Assembly: GCA_014240065.1 (NCBI GenBank)
Contig: JAAZXR010000002.1
Span: 62,001 to 126,000 of the forward strand
Source: Myxococcales bacterium
GTDB taxonomy: Bacteria > Myxococcota_A > Polyangia > Nannocystales > Nannocystaceae
DNA length: 64,000 nucleotides
Reading direction: 5' to 3'
Shown here: one piece after another, positions 38,867-48,064 of the stretch
How the letters are laid out: each line of letters opens with the position of its first letter
Numbering within the stretch: position 1 is the stretch's first letter
Position numbers and translations under genes: made by a program
The notes under the pieces: model-generated
What the model was told of the DNA's origin: nothing
Databases searched by the model: none
What the model saw: only the letters and a program-made list of their open reading frames with translations

Positions 38867-40732
38867 CTAGCTTCGGTCGTACCGGGCGAGTCGGTCATGG
38901 CCGGTGATCAGCCGCCCTAAGGTCGTGGAGAGCGCGGTGTGGGCGAAGGGCTTGTGTAAAAACGCGGTCTCGGCGGAGATTGACTCTGGCACCCGCTCGT
39001 TCGTATAGCCCGAGATGAAGAGGAACGGGATCTCTGGGTACATGTCGTTCAACCTCCGGGCCATCTCCGGGCCACCCATCCGTGGCATCAGCATGTCGCT
39101 CACGATCGCGCTCACTGGTTGATTTTGTTCGTGGTAGTGCGTGACAAGATCGCAGCCTTCTTGTCCGTCTCGCGCCGAAAGCACGCGGTATCCCTCGCGT
39201 TCAAGGCAGCGCCGGACATATTTTCGAACGGAGTCCTCGTCGTCCACCACCACCACGAGATGGTTCCTGTTGGTCTCAACGCAGGCCTCCTCTGGTTCCG
39301 GGACGTTCTCCGCCGTCACAGTCGAGCAGGGGAGCTGAAACGTGATGGTGGTGCCGGTGGACTCGGAATTGGTCACGGCGATAGAGCCGTTGACGGACTC
39401 GACGAACTCCTTGGCGGTGTCGAGCCCAAGCCCTGCGCTCATGCCGTGCGGTCGCGTGGTGAAGAACTTGTCGAAGACACGTGGCAAATCGTCTGGAGAG
39501 ATCCCGTGTCCAGTGTCACTGATGCTGATCTTCGCGAGGTCGTTCTCCTCGTTCGGTCGCTTTTGAACGGAGACATCGACGAGGATCGCGCCCCCGTCGG
39601 GCATCGCCTCGCACGCGTTGGACACCAGAATTTCGATGATCTGATCGAAGCGAAGGCGATCCATCTCGATGGATGCGTTCGCGGTGTCGAGCACAGCGGA
39701 CATGGAGTGCTTTGAGGAGATGGAGTGGCGGAGGTCTTTGACGCAGCGATCGATTCGCTCAGAGATTTGGATGGTCTCGGTTCGGCTTGAGTCTCTGCCG
39801 GAGAGGGAGAGCAGGCGGTGCGACATGCTCTTGGCGCGCGCAGTGGCCGTTTCGATTTCGTCGGCGATTTCGTGAACCGTGTGCGGGTCATCCGCGTATT
39901 CGCGCAGCTCTTCGAAGGAGGCGACGAGCACCGTGAGCACATTGTTGAGCTCGTGGGCGATGCCCCCTGCGAATCGTTGCATCGTCAGATCCTCTGCCGG
40001 CGATGTGTTGGAGTTGGCGTTGGCGCGGGGCGAGGTGTCATGGAACGTCCGCAGATACACTGAGATCCCCCCGACAGAGATCTTCTGGAGGTCGACTCTC
40101 GAGACAAAACAGCGCCCGTCCGGCAACAATATCGTGTTTGTTTGCCGGCGCGTGACACCAAAGGCGCTCTTCAGAGTGTCGCAGTCGCTTCGCTCGGCGA
40201 CCAGGTCGCAGTAGCTCGCGCCGAGGATCGCGTTTCGGTGCCTCGCAAATACGTTGAGCGCGGCGTTTGTCGCTTGTACGACGACGCCGTCAGCGAGGTG
40301 AACGAGCATGCAAGCATCTTCACTCGCGGGGTCGCTCATGAAGGAAACGAGGGACCGAACGTCGGCAGCCAGCTGCGGATCCGAATCGAATTCATATACC
40401 AGGATGAGGTCGAGGCTGGAATCTTCTAGCGGTATGGAATGAAAGACAACCTGGCGAGACCCGCCGCCCTCGGGGGCTTGTATCTCGCAGACTGCGGGGG
40501 ACGCGTCGACCGTGCCAGAGTCGATCTCAGGCGCCGCATTGGGGAGCGCCCGAAACGGCGTCCCCACCGTGAGCGTGTCGAAGCACAGGTCGTTGACGGC
40601 GGTCGAGGCGTATCGAATGTGGCCGAGCGTATCTACCACGAGAATCCCGATCTCTGCCGGAGTGCCGCGGCCATCTGCTGCGCACAAACCACCCTTCATC
40701 GGTTCCCGATTGTTTCGTATCAACCCCAACAT
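38867..40732 (-). CDS. Soluble hybrid histidine kinase (PAS-HisKA-HATPase-REC)
   Basis: 621 residues with no transmembrane segment. Two PAS-like regions (about 25-115 and 130-235), then an H-box GIAHELNNVL (His260), ATPase motifs (NACEAMPDGG, SDTGHGISPDDLPRVFDKFF, GLGLDTAKEFV), and a C-terminal receiver domain (VVVVDDEDSVRKYVRRC with phosphoacceptor region SDMLMPRMGG, and FLFISGYTNE). Cytoplasmic sensor of the CckA-like type; signal unknown. It may phosphorylate its own receiver. No regulator gene is adjacent. Confidence 0.93.
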   Translation of the reverse strand: MLGLIRNNREPMKGGLCAADGRGTPAEIGILVVDTLGHIRYASTAVNDLCFDTLTVGTPFRALPNAAPEIDSGTVDASPAVCEIQAPEGGGSRQVVFHSIPLEDSSLDLILVYEFDSDPQLAADVRSLVSFMSDPASEDACMLVHLADGVVVQATNAALNVFARHRNAILGASYCDLVAERSDCDTLKSAFGVTRRQTNTILLPDGRCFVSRVDLQKISVGGISVYLRTFHDTSPRANANSNTSPAEDLTMQRFAGGIAHELNNVLTVLVASFEELREYADDPHTVHEIADEIETATARAKSMSHRLLSLSGRDSSRTETIQISERIDRCVKDLRHSISSKHSMSAVLDTANASIEMDRLRFDQIIEILVSNACEAMPDGGAILVDVSVQKRPNEENDLAKISISDTGHGISPDDLPRVFDKFFTTRPHGMSAGLGLDTAKEFVESVNGSIAVTNSESTGTTITFQLPCSTVTAENVPEPEEACVETNRNHLVVVVDDEDSVRKYVRRCLEREGYRVLSARDGQEGCDLVTHYHEQNQPVSAIVSDMLMPRMGGPEMARRLNDMYPEIPFLFISGYTNERVPESISAETAFLHKPFAHTALSTTLGRLITGHDRLARYDRS

Positions 40733-41218
40733 TTAGAACCTACGACGAAAGTATTATGGTTCCATTGTTCCGCACTTTTTTCGTCACGGTCCAAAGTTGA
40801 TTGGCAATTTTGATGCCTGTCGCAATATGGACTGAATCAAAATGAGTCGTGCAGCGGGGAGGACCAGCCGGACTCCGCTGCCGCGCCGCATCACGATTTC
40901 GACCTCGCCCAAGCGTTGGCGAGCGCGCGCACGAGGCTCTTAGGTTCGCTATGGAGGGGCCACGATGGGGTCTGAGGGCATTTCTCTCCTAAGTGGGGAG
41001 TCGCCGCGTTTGTACGGACCGGTCGGCTGTGTGCAGCGATCGCCGGCAGCGCGGTGAGTTTCGACATCGACTGTCTCAAGACGAGACAGCGGTGGACATG
41101 CATGGGGGGGAGCGCGTGGGCTACGGGTCCATGGTGCCTTTTGCGGCATCGGTCGGTAGCGGCGCTCCGCGTCAAGTTGATTTGGACGCGAGCGCGGCGG
41201 TCGGGCAGCGCGGTGAGC
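40733..41218. other. Intergenic region without a supported gene
   Basis: 486 bp between the start of the histidine kinase (40732, minus) and the end of the GGT-like gene (41219, minus). The first 100 bp are AT-rich and probably hold the kinase promoter. Open frames on both strands, including an unsupported amphipathic stretch around 40900-40950, lack a start or family match. Confidence 0.5.
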
Positions 41219-42748
41219 TCATTGACGCTCGAATACGCCGGAGCGCCTAGGATCACCCGCACCCGAAACGGCGCCCGACGGGCTCCGGACGACGCCGTGC
41301 ACACCGCCGAAGAAAAACGCGCGGCGATCAAATCCGATCAACGCGCCGTAGGTCGCGCGCAAGGCGGCCTCGACTCGCTTCGTCGATTCCCAGTGGGACC
41401 GTTCGAGCCAGACGGTGTCGCCTTCTGCGTGAACTCGCGGCGCCATGATCGCGTCCGCGAGCGGGGCGCCGTGGATCATTCGAAGCAGCGTCGCGGACAC
41501 CGCCGAGCGGATCCGGTTGGCCCCTCCGCTGCCGAGAACGACGAGTGAAGAATCGGGAGCGCGGGCGATGGTGGGTGCCATCATGGTCGGGAGCTGGGCG
41601 CCGCCGCCTTGCTTAAAGAACCCGCCGGGGTTGAGGTCTTCCTCACCGAGGAAGTTGTTCATGAAGATGCCGGTGTCGCCCAACACGTAGCCGCATCCTT
41701 CGCCGTTGCTCGTCGTCACGGACACCGCGAATCCCTCGTTATCGGTGACGCTTATCTGGGTAGTCGAGCCCCGTGTCTCCGGGAACTCGCGGAGCGACGG
41801 ATCGGCGCTGGCGACGGCGCCGGCCAGCGCAGCCGCGAACGTGGGCTCGTCTTCTGGCGCGGCACGGCACGCGCTGAGGATGTCGGCCAGCGCGTGACCT
41901 CCGGGTTTTGGGGCCGTCCAAATCTGCCATTCGCCGTGACGGACTTCCCGGGGCGGCTCCGCCTCAAGCCGGGGCATCTTGAAGTCGTCGGCGCTCAAGA
42001 CTCCGCCGGCTGCGTGGCCAAATTCCCGCAAGATGGACGCCTTGATCCGCGGGGGCGGCCGTCCGCTGTCGGCGAATTCGCGGAGCAGCTGGGCGAAGTT
42101 CGGATTTCGGAGCACCTCGTCGGGGGTCGGAGGTGCGCCGTTCGTGAGCGTCTCTATCGTGTCGGAATGGAGACTCACGATGGGCCACAACAGCCGAAAG
42201 ACCTCCGCGCCGCTCGCCCCGATCGGATGACCCTGCTCGGCGAGGCGGATCGCCGGCGCGAGCACAGCGGGCAGCGGGAGTCTGCCCCAGCGCTGGTGCG
42301 CAGAGGCCAACACCTCAAAGGTGGTCGGGGCGGCGACGGAGGCCTTGCCGATATAAAAGCGCTGCGTGGTCTCTCCAAAGTCGATATCGACGGCATGGAA
42401 ATCGCGCGGGGTACCGGTCACGGGCGAGCCCAGATGTAGCGGGGCACGCGGAAAAAAATCGACGAAGGAAGGGGCCTCGCCCACGGGCTTGAGGAGCATC
42501 AGTCCGCCGCCGCCTGCGCTGGAGAGCAAGGGCTCGCACACGTAGGATGCGAACACGGCCGCGATGGCTGCGTCGATGGCGTTCCCACCTGCGCGCAGCG
42601 TGGCGATGCCCGCGTTGCACGTCCCGTCATTTCCCGCTGCGATCGCTCCTGGCAAGGGTCGACGAGCATAACTGCTCCCTCGGCATAGTCTATCTTTTTC
42701 GTCCCTCCCGCATGAACTGGTGCGCGCGGAGGTGGGGGCGTTGAACAC
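41219..42748 (-). CDS. Gamma-glutamyltransferase family protein
   Basis: 509 residues. It has the family N-terminus (AAGNDGTCNAGIATLRAGGNAIDAAIA), the autocleavage-site region RGSTTQISVTD with the nucleophile Thr, and GGANRIRSAVSATLL near the C-terminus. GGTs cleave themselves into two subunits and transfer or hydrolyse the gamma-glutamyl group of glutathione and analogues. No Sec signal is visible, so it may be cytoplasmic, unlike most periplasmic GGTs. It is followed after 16 bp, on the same strand, by an amino-oxidase and a GNAT gene lying upstream in the transcript. Confidence 0.87.
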   Translation of the reverse strand: MFNAPTSARTSSCGRDEKDRLCRGSSYARRPLPGAIAAGNDGTCNAGIATLRAGGNAIDAAIAAVFASYVCEPLLSSAGGGGLMLLKPVGEAPSFVDFFPRAPLHLGSPVTGTPRDFHAVDIDFGETTQRFYIGKASVAAPTTFEVLASAHQRWGRLPLPAVLAPAIRLAEQGHPIGASGAEVFRLLWPIVSLHSDTIETLTNGAPPTPDEVLRNPNFAQLLREFADSGRPPPRIKASILREFGHAAGGVLSADDFKMPRLEAEPPREVRHGEWQIWTAPKPGGHALADILSACRAAPEDEPTFAAALAGAVASADPSLREFPETRGSTTQISVTDNEGFAVSVTTSNGEGCGYVLGDTGIFMNNFLGEEDLNPGGFFKQGGGAQLPTMMAPTIARAPDSSLVVLGSGGANRIRSAVSATLLRMIHGAPLADAIMAPRVHAEGDTVWLERSHWESTKRVEAALRATYGALIGFDRRAFFFGGVHGVVRSPSGAVSGAGDPRRSGVFERQ

Positions 42749-42764
42749 CCCAGCGCTCGCGATG

Positions 42765-43943
42765 TCAGCGGGGTGTGGGGCTGCGCACGCGCCCGGGAAG
42801 GCGACGGGCGTCGAGCGGGCCTGGGCGCGCGCCGTGCAGCATCAGCGCTACGAGGCGCTCGGCGGCCACGAACGCCCAACCCATCCCATGACCCGAGTGA
42901 GCGCCGATGAAGAAGCAGCCGGGGTGGTCGGGGAGCTCGCCCACGATCGGCAAGGCGTCGGGCGCGTAGCCCAACGCGCCGCTCCACCGCCGGAGCACCC
43001 GCGGAGCCTCGTCGAACAAGTCGCCGCAGTGGCGCGCCAAGAAGGCGTCGAGCGCGGCATGAACCCGCGGGTGCAGGAGGTCTTCGGTGCCAACCTCCTC
43101 GTCGGCGGCGAGCGGCCGGAAGCCCCCGAGGATGATCCGACCCTGGACGTCTTGTCGAAGGTATGCCCAGTCGTCGAGCGCGTACACGGGCGCTCGGAGG
43201 GGACGTGAGGCGGGAGCGGTCACCAGCGCCTGCGCGCGGACGGGCCGCACCCACGGGCCGAGTTCAGGGAGCCACTCCGGCGCGTAGGCGTTGGTCGCGA
43301 CGATGACGGTCGTCGCTTCGTAGGTGCCCCCATCGGTCTCCACCGCGACGCCATCCTCGGTCGGCCGGATCGCCCGGACGTTCGTCCCTTGGTGCCATGA
43401 GACGTTGGAGGCCTCGCGCAGGACCTCGAGCAGGCGGATGGGATCAAGCTGGGCATCCCCCTCATACCAATAGCCCCCGGCGAAGTCGGGCAGCGGAGCG
43501 TCGCCGGCCGAGACGTGGCGCACCTTGGCGCCGTGCGTGCGCAGCAGGTCGGCTGCCTCGCGGAGCGACTCGACTCGCTCCGGCGCGCGCGTGAGCGAGA
43601 AAGCGCCGGTCTTCGCGTAGTCACACGCCGAATTAAGCAGGCCCTCGGCGGCGAGGAGGTGATGATTTTCTGTGGTCATCGACCACAGCTCGAGCGCGGT
43701 CTCGAGGCCAAGGTTCGTGCGCTGTCGGTCGAAGTGGGCGATGGATCCGCAGGTCATGAAGCCCGCGTTCCTTCCGGATGCGCCGCTCCCGATCTCGCCG
43801 CGTTCGAACCCCGCGATGCGTTTGCTCGGCGCGCGCTTTTGGAGCCAGTACGCGGCGGACAGGCCTGAGATTCCTCCACCGATGATCGCGACGTCGAGTC
43901 GTCGGTCTTGGCAGCGCCGCTGATGCCAGATGGAGTAGGTCAT
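42765..43943 (-). CDS. FAD-dependent amine oxidase, PuuB-like
   Basis: 392 residues from the Met at 43943. N-terminal dinucleotide-binding site VAIIGGGISGLSAAYWLQ, GASGRNAGFMTCG as in gamma-glutamylputrescine and glycine-oxidase families, and RIILGGFRPL and IGAHSGHGMGWAF near the C-terminus close the FAD fold. The family oxidises C-N bonds of amino acids or glutamylated amines. The substrate cannot be read from sequence, but the adjacent gamma-glutamyltransferase suggests a gamma-glutamyl amine (inference). Its start overlaps the stop of the upstream GNAT gene (ATGA). Confidence 0.87.
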   Translation of the reverse strand: MTYSIWHQRRCQDRRLDVAIIGGGISGLSAAYWLQKRAPSKRIAGFERGEIGSGASGRNAGFMTCGSIAHFDRQRTNLGLETALELWSMTTENHHLLAAEGLLNSACDYAKTGAFSLTRAPERVESLREAADLLRTHGAKVRHVSAGDAPLPDFAGGYWYEGDAQLDPIRLLEVLREASNVSWHQGTNVRAIRPTEDGVAVETDGGTYEATTVIVATNAYAPEWLPELGPWVRPVRAQALVTAPASRPLRAPVYALDDWAYLRQDVQGRIILGGFRPLAADEEVGTEDLLHPRVHAALDAFLARHCGDLFDEAPRVLRRWSGALGYAPDALPIVGELPDHPGCFFIGAHSGHGMGWAFVAAERLVALMLHGARPGPLDARRLPGRVRSPTPR

Positions 43944-44512
43944 GGCGATGTCGCGGTGAGGTCGAGCACCATCTCGAGCGCGGTGCAGCGGCAGGGGACA
44001 CCGCAGCGGTGACAGCGGTAGGGGATCTGCGACCAATAGTTCTCGTGCTCGGCGACGACCGTAAAGCCGAGTCCCGTGAGGGCACGTCGAGAGCTGTCGT
44101 GTGGCGACTCTTTCCAGGAGTGTGCGACCGCGCCCAAGGCGCCGAGCTGCCGGAGGCGACGGATGGCCTCGGTGGAGAGGGCGCGGCCGATCCCTCGCCC
44201 GGTGTGGTCCGCGTCCACAAAGCACGACTGGAAATAGCCGAGGCGTGAGATGTCTGCGGGCCACGCGGCCGAGGAGTGACCGTGGCCGCGGCCGCGTTCC
44301 CAGTTGCCCGGGGGGAGGGTGAGGCGAAAGCCTAGGAGTCGTCGGTCGTCACTCCACGCCGCGAGCGCGCACGAGATCCCGTCGCGCGCGCAGCGGCGGC
44401 GATAGGTCGCGAGGAGCTCTTCGGTGTAGTAATCGTCTCCACCGACCCGATTCGCGATGGGGAGCGCCTGCACAAGGTCGCGCTCGCGTAGGTCCCGGAC
44501 GTCGAAGTTCAC
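43940..44512 (-). CDS. GNAT acetyltransferase with C-terminal Cys cluster
   Basis: 190 residues. Acetyl-CoA binding motif DADHTGRGIGRAL (motif A), preceded by a strand (GYFQSCFV) and followed by the helix-strand unit ALTGLGFTVV. The C-terminus carries CHRCGVPCRC, four cysteines within ten residues, possibly a metal site; this is unusual for GNATs. Acts on an amine or amino-acid substrate, unknown. Upstream gene of the oxidase and GGT. Confidence 0.82.
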   Translation of the reverse strand: MNFDVRDLRERDLVQALPIANRVGGDDYYTEELLATYRRRCARDGISCALAAWSDDRRLLGFRLTLPPGNWERGRGHGHSSAAWPADISRLGYFQSCFVDADHTGRGIGRALSTEAIRRLRQLGALGAVAHSWKESPHDSSRRALTGLGFTVVAEHENYWSQIPYRCHRCGVPCRCTALEMVLDLTATSP

Positions 44513-44615
44513 GAGACCACGCTAGCGACCGAGGGCGGAGATTACAAGTCGAGGAGCGCCGCGGGTGGGCGGGAGAGCCTCGCGAACCGACGGAGTTCCC
44601 GTTCGTGAGGTCGCG

Positions 44616-45068
44616 CTATTGGGGGGTCAAGAGGCTCCAGGCGAATCCCGCGCATCCCATGTTGAGGTCGTCACGATCGGACTCACATGCGAGCGCATCT
44701 TCTGGGGTGAGGGCGTCGTAGATGCACTGGCAAAAATGCAGCGAACCCTCGGCGTCGAACACCCAGTCCATCCGGCTAAAGAGCCCGCCTGAGTAGTCGT
44801 TCTCGGCGCTGTTTTGGGCGATGATGAACGAGCTGTCTTCGTCCACCGTCACGTACTCAAAGCTCGAAGAGTAGTCCATGGCGGACACCGTCCAGGTCGC
44901 CTCACCGATGACATGGGTCTGGCCATACGCGTCATCGTAGGTCCCCGCGATATCGAGCGCAGACGGGTCGTCGCCGGGATCATCGCTTTCGCATCCGACG
45001 ACCGAGGCCGTGAAGGCGAGCGCGAGAAAAAGAGAGAGAGAGAGAGTGTTGGTGCTGTGCTTCATCAT
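44616..45068 (-). CDS. Small lipoprotein of unknown function
   Basis: 150 residues from the first of two adjacent Met codons (45068). The signal peptide has an unusual LSLSLFLALAFTASVVGC end (lipobox VVGC, Cys26), then an Asp/Pro-rich linker and a beta-rich domain (DIAGTYDDAYGQTHVIGEATW, FEYVTVDEDSSFII) with Cys residues at FCQCIYD, LACESD and MGCAGF. It resembles lipocalin-like 'IAGTYxD' secreted proteins of myxobacteria, but no family can be named. Confidence 0.65.
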   Translation of the reverse strand: MMKHSTNTLSLSLFLALAFTASVVGCESDDPGDDPSALDIAGTYDDAYGQTHVIGEATWTVSAMDYSSSFEYVTVDEDSSFIIAQNSAENDYSGGLFSRMDWVFDAEGSLHFCQCIYDALTPEDALACESDRDDLNMGCAGFAWSLLTPQ

Positions 45069-45549
45069 TTCGAGTGCGAAGAAACAGTGACCGGATGACC
45101 CCTCAGGCATACAGCTTCAGCGTGGTTGCTAGAGCGATCCTTGACGGGTATGGCGGAGGGGGGGGTGTTGGTCCTGTCTCCCTGATGCCTCCCCACGAGG
45201 CGGTTGGAGAAACTCTGTGCCGGATGGCGACAGAGATGTTCGGCAGGTCTTCGGACTCGTATGTCTCCCTTGGACCCTGCTTCCCAGCTTGCGCCAGTGC
45301 GTGATTGGGCCGTCGTCGATACTCACCGCTGCGGGGGCAGTTCCGGCCTCTCACCGGATTCCCTTTTTCACCATGCCGCCGAGACGGCATGGACCGAACA
45401 CAAGGTGCGTATACTTGGTGAGGCTCTTGAGTGTCAAGTGGTGTGGGTGATCGAGAGAGCACGCGAAGCGCGGTTTCCCGACCCGGTCGGCGGTGTCGGC
45501 GGCGTCGGCGGCGTCGGCGGCGTTCTGGGAGTTCGCCAATGAGGTGAAA
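45069..45549. other. Intergenic region without a supported gene
   Basis: 481 bp between two minus-strand genes. The stretch 45487-45526 has four imperfect 9-bp GTCGGCGGC units. Open frames here have no coding features. Nothing else seen. Confidence 0.5.
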
Positions 45550-46368
45550 CTACTTTTGCGTGCGGAGCTGAGCGACCTCAAGATTGTGCAGGCATCGCTT
45601 GGAGACCTCAGGGTACAGGGCGGCGTTCTCGAGCAGGCGGAGCCCGCGGTCGTAGTCGCGCTCGACGAGGGCGCGGTAGCCTCGGTAGCAGATTTCGTCG
45701 GCGCCGCGGTCGAGCGCCGCGACGCGGGGGCGGACGATGGGAGATGCGGCGAGCGCGATGCTCGCGGTGATCAGGACCAACAGACCGGCAGAGAGGAGGC
45801 GTTGCGCCCCGTGTGACACGAGGGTGGCCGCGCCCAATAGCCCGAGGGCCGCCCCTCCGAGGTGGGCGAAGTTCGCGACCTGCCACAGGTCGAGCATGGT
45901 GAGTCCCACGCACAAGATCGCCCATCCGACGAGGAAACGCAGCGTCCCGTCGTCGATGGCGTCCCTGAAGATCACCCGGCGACGCCCGGCGTACCAAAGA
46001 CCGGCCGCGAGCGCGTAGACCATGCCCGACAGACCGATGGCGGGCCCTTGGATGGCATATTCGAGCAACGAGGCCGCCGCCGCAGGACCGGCGAAGGTCG
46101 AGAGCACGGCCAGATGCCCGACCTTGAGCTCGAGATAACCCCCGAGGCGCCAAATCCAAAAACAGTTGAACAGCAGGTGGAGGAAATCTCCGTGAACGAG
46201 CACCGTCGTCCAGATCCTCCACGCTTCCCCGTAGAACGCCAGCGCGGACATGTCGACGCGGCTAAGCTCGTACCCCAGCGCGTCCATCACCATCGTGACG
46301 CAGGAGATCAAGACGAGCCCGCTGGTGACGGGGAGTCGGGGAATATCGCGAAGTTGGGGGTGGGACAT
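45550..46368 (-). CDS. Rhomboid-family intramembrane serine protease
   Basis: 272 residues with six predicted membrane segments. The rhomboid signatures are present: HGDFLHLLFNCFWIWRLG (61-76 region), the catalytic Ser in GLSGMVYAL (Ser114) and the catalytic His in ANFAHLGGAALG (His169). After the last helix a soluble tail of about 55 residues (DEICYRGYRALVERDYDRGL, a TPR-like helix pair) is added, unusual for small rhomboids. Cleaves transmembrane substrates; the target is unknown. Confidence 0.9.
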   Translation of the reverse strand: MSHPQLRDIPRLPVTSGLVLISCVTMVMDALGYELSRVDMSALAFYGEAWRIWTTVLVHGDFLHLLFNCFWIWRLGGYLELKVGHLAVLSTFAGPAAAASLLEYAIQGPAIGLSGMVYALAAGLWYAGRRRVIFRDAIDDGTLRFLVGWAILCVGLTMLDLWQVANFAHLGGAALGLLGAATLVSHGAQRLLSAGLLVLITASIALAASPIVRPRVAALDRGADEICYRGYRALVERDYDRGLRLLENAALYPEVSKRCLHNLEVAQLRTQK

Positions 46369-46439
46369 GAACGGGCCGAGCGGGGTGGTGCGAGGTTGAT
46401 CGCCTCCGTGTTGGTTCGAGCTGCGCGTTGGCGGACAGC

Positions 46440-46652
46440 CTACGATGGGGCAGACAATTCGACCACCGCGAGATGCTCATGACGCACCCAAATCGCGGCA
46501 ACCTCGCGCGTGCCTTCGTCGAGCGAGCGGATGACGAGCACCGTCACGAGACCCTCCGTCGCCGAGGTCGTGGCCTCCGTCGCCGAGGCAGTGGCCTGAG
46601 CCACCGAGGTCGTGGGCGGAGCCACCGAGGCCGCGGCCTCCGCGAGCGGGGT
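46440..46652 (-). pseudogene. Downstream in-frame remnant of the lipoprotein at 46653-46943
   Basis: Directly after the TAG stop of the upstream gene, the same frame stays open for 70 codons with coding-type third-base usage: a Ala/Thr-rich linker (VAPPTTSVAQATASATEATT) then a strand-like end (LVTVLVIRSLDEGTREVAAI, followed by VVELSAPS) and a stop at 46440. It has only a weak GTG start at 46625. Best reading is that a TAG (for GAG or CAG) interrupts one gene of about 168 codons; readthrough or a sequencing error are alternatives. Confidence 0.4.
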
Positions 46653-46943
46653 CTATTCCGCTGCGGGGGCGAGGGGAGGAGCCCTCGTGCCGAGGTCGGC
46701 CCCCTCGGGCAGGCTGGAACATATGGGGCGCTCGTGCAGCACGCTGCAAAAGTAGATCTCCTCCGCGCAGGTGGCGGTCCACCACGAGGGCCCCTCGTGA
46801 GGCGCGTGGACATCGGAGATCGAAAAGCCGCTCGGATCCTCGCACGGCGCCACCTCTTGGGTCATGTCTGCGTACAGCGCGGTGCTGCAGCCCGCGCAGG
46901 CGACCGTCATCAGCGCCAAGCAATATCGCAGCCGCGTCGCCAT
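46653..46943 (-). CDS. Short lipoprotein, probably truncated by an in-frame TAG
   Basis: 96 residues from the Met at 46943. Signal peptide with lipobox ACAGC (Cys18), then a small mature part with paired cysteines (APCEDPSG, ATCAEEIYFCS, PICSSLP). It ends ...APPLAPAAE, a linker-like sequence at which a longer protein would be expected to continue, and the reading frame does continue in frame beyond the TAG. Family not recognised. Confidence 0.6.
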   Translation of the reverse strand: MATRLRYCLALMTVACAGCSTALYADMTQEVAPCEDPSGFSISDVHAPHEGPSWWTATCAEEIYFCSVLHERPICSSLPEGADLGTRAPPLAPAAE

Positions 46944-47089
46944 CCATGCCACTAGATCACGAATCAACGTAGAAGGGAAGCGCTCGGTTGGCGGGAGGAG
47001 GCCGCGTCCGCAGGTTCGCAGCTCGGCGGTACGACGCGCGGGTGGGTCCACTGGGGAGGGTGGCGGTGGGGCAGGCGCCACCGCGGGGT

Positions 47090-48064
47090 TCACTCGGGCG
47101 TGGGAGGAGTGATCGACGCGGGGGTCTGTGGACCCGTCGCGGGGCGCGTGGTCATGGGAATTTTCCAGATCGGTTCTCCCACATACTCGCTGATCAAGAA
47201 CAGCTGGGGCGGAGTCTCACGCGAGAGGGCGATGGACTCGCCTTGTTCTTGGCGAGGGAGTTTCGCGACGCAGGGCGGCTCGCGGAGGAGCGATTCGACG
47301 GTCATTGGGCGGACGCCTTCGAACACGAGCGCGTGTTTGTAGGTGCGCACGACGAAGAGCCCGTGCTCTTCCGAGAGATCACATCCCGTGACACGATCAG
47401 CTCGCGCGCTGCCCGAGAGCCTCAAAGGGATGGCGCCGGCGAGTCGCGCGGCGGCGGTGGTGTCTCGCTGCCACGACTCGACATGGTAGACGCTGGTGCT
47501 GAAGGCCAAGGTCTTGGTGAGCAGCACCAGGCCGCCATCTGGGAGCACAGAGAGACACTCGACGTCGCGCGACCCCTCGGGATATCGAATCCGCATCGTC
47601 TGGACGTCGTGGATCAGGCCGTTGGCGACGAGCGCTCGCGGCTCTTCGAACCGGTGCACCTCGACCTGGTCGCGGCGTCGTAGGTTGTCGCCGGTGTCCG
47701 CGATGTAGAGCATGGAGGGCTGCTCGCCGCGACCCGGTGAGAGGCTGATGTCTTCCCAGTCGATCGCTTCGATCCCCGCGAGCGCATAGTCGGCGACGGT
47801 CACGCCTGTGGCGAGCTCAATCGCGAACAGACGAGGACCGTCACCGGAATCGTTGTGGGTCCACCCGATCCCCGGGTGCGTCTGGCTGACGACGAGCCCC
47901 GAGGCCTCATCGATCGATGGGTCGTCCAAGGTCGCCTGTTGAGCTGGCGCGCCGAGGGTCGCGCAGCGAGGTCCGCTCGCGTTCGCGGGGGGCTTGGATG
48001 CGCAGTGGCATCCCGCCACGAGCGACGTGGAGGCCCAGAAGCTGCAGGCGATGGCGAACCTCAT
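47090..48064 (-). CDS. Lipoprotein, predicted beta-propeller (phytase/SdiA-regulated-like)
   Basis: 324 residues. Lipobox VAGC (Cys19). The mature domain begins DEASGLVVSQTHPGIGWTHND, then 'SGDGPRLFAIELATGVTVADYALAG', 'IDWEDISLSPGRGEQPSMLYIADTGDN' and 'RDVECLSVLPDGGLVLLTK', the repeating blade pattern of esterase-like phytase or NHL-type propellers. No catalytic residues can be pointed to. The Thr/Pro-rich tail is unstructured. Its start codon overlaps the start region of the divergent AbgT gene. Confidence 0.72.
   Translation of the reverse strand: MRFAIACSFWASTSLVAGCHCASKPPANASGPRCATLGAPAQQATLDDPSIDEASGLVVSQTHPGIGWTHNDSGDGPRLFAIELATGVTVADYALAGIEAIDWEDISLSPGRGEQPSMLYIADTGDNLRRRDQVEVHRFEEPRALVANGLIHDVQTMRIRYPEGSRDVECLSVLPDGGLVLLTKTLAFSTSVYHVESWQRDTTAAARLAGAIPLRLSGSARADRVTGCDLSEEHGLFVVRTYKHALVFEGVRPMTVESLLREPPCVAKLPRQEQGESIALSRETPPQLFLISEYVGEPIWKIPMTTRPATGPQTPASITPPTPE

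Noticed and set aside
40891..41331. Minus-strand ORF overlapping the GGT-like gene end
   Set aside because: Overlaps a strong gene in another frame and has no family features.
45103..45462. Frames between the lipoprotein and rhomboid genes
   Set aside because: Pro/Arg-rich, no start signal or domain.
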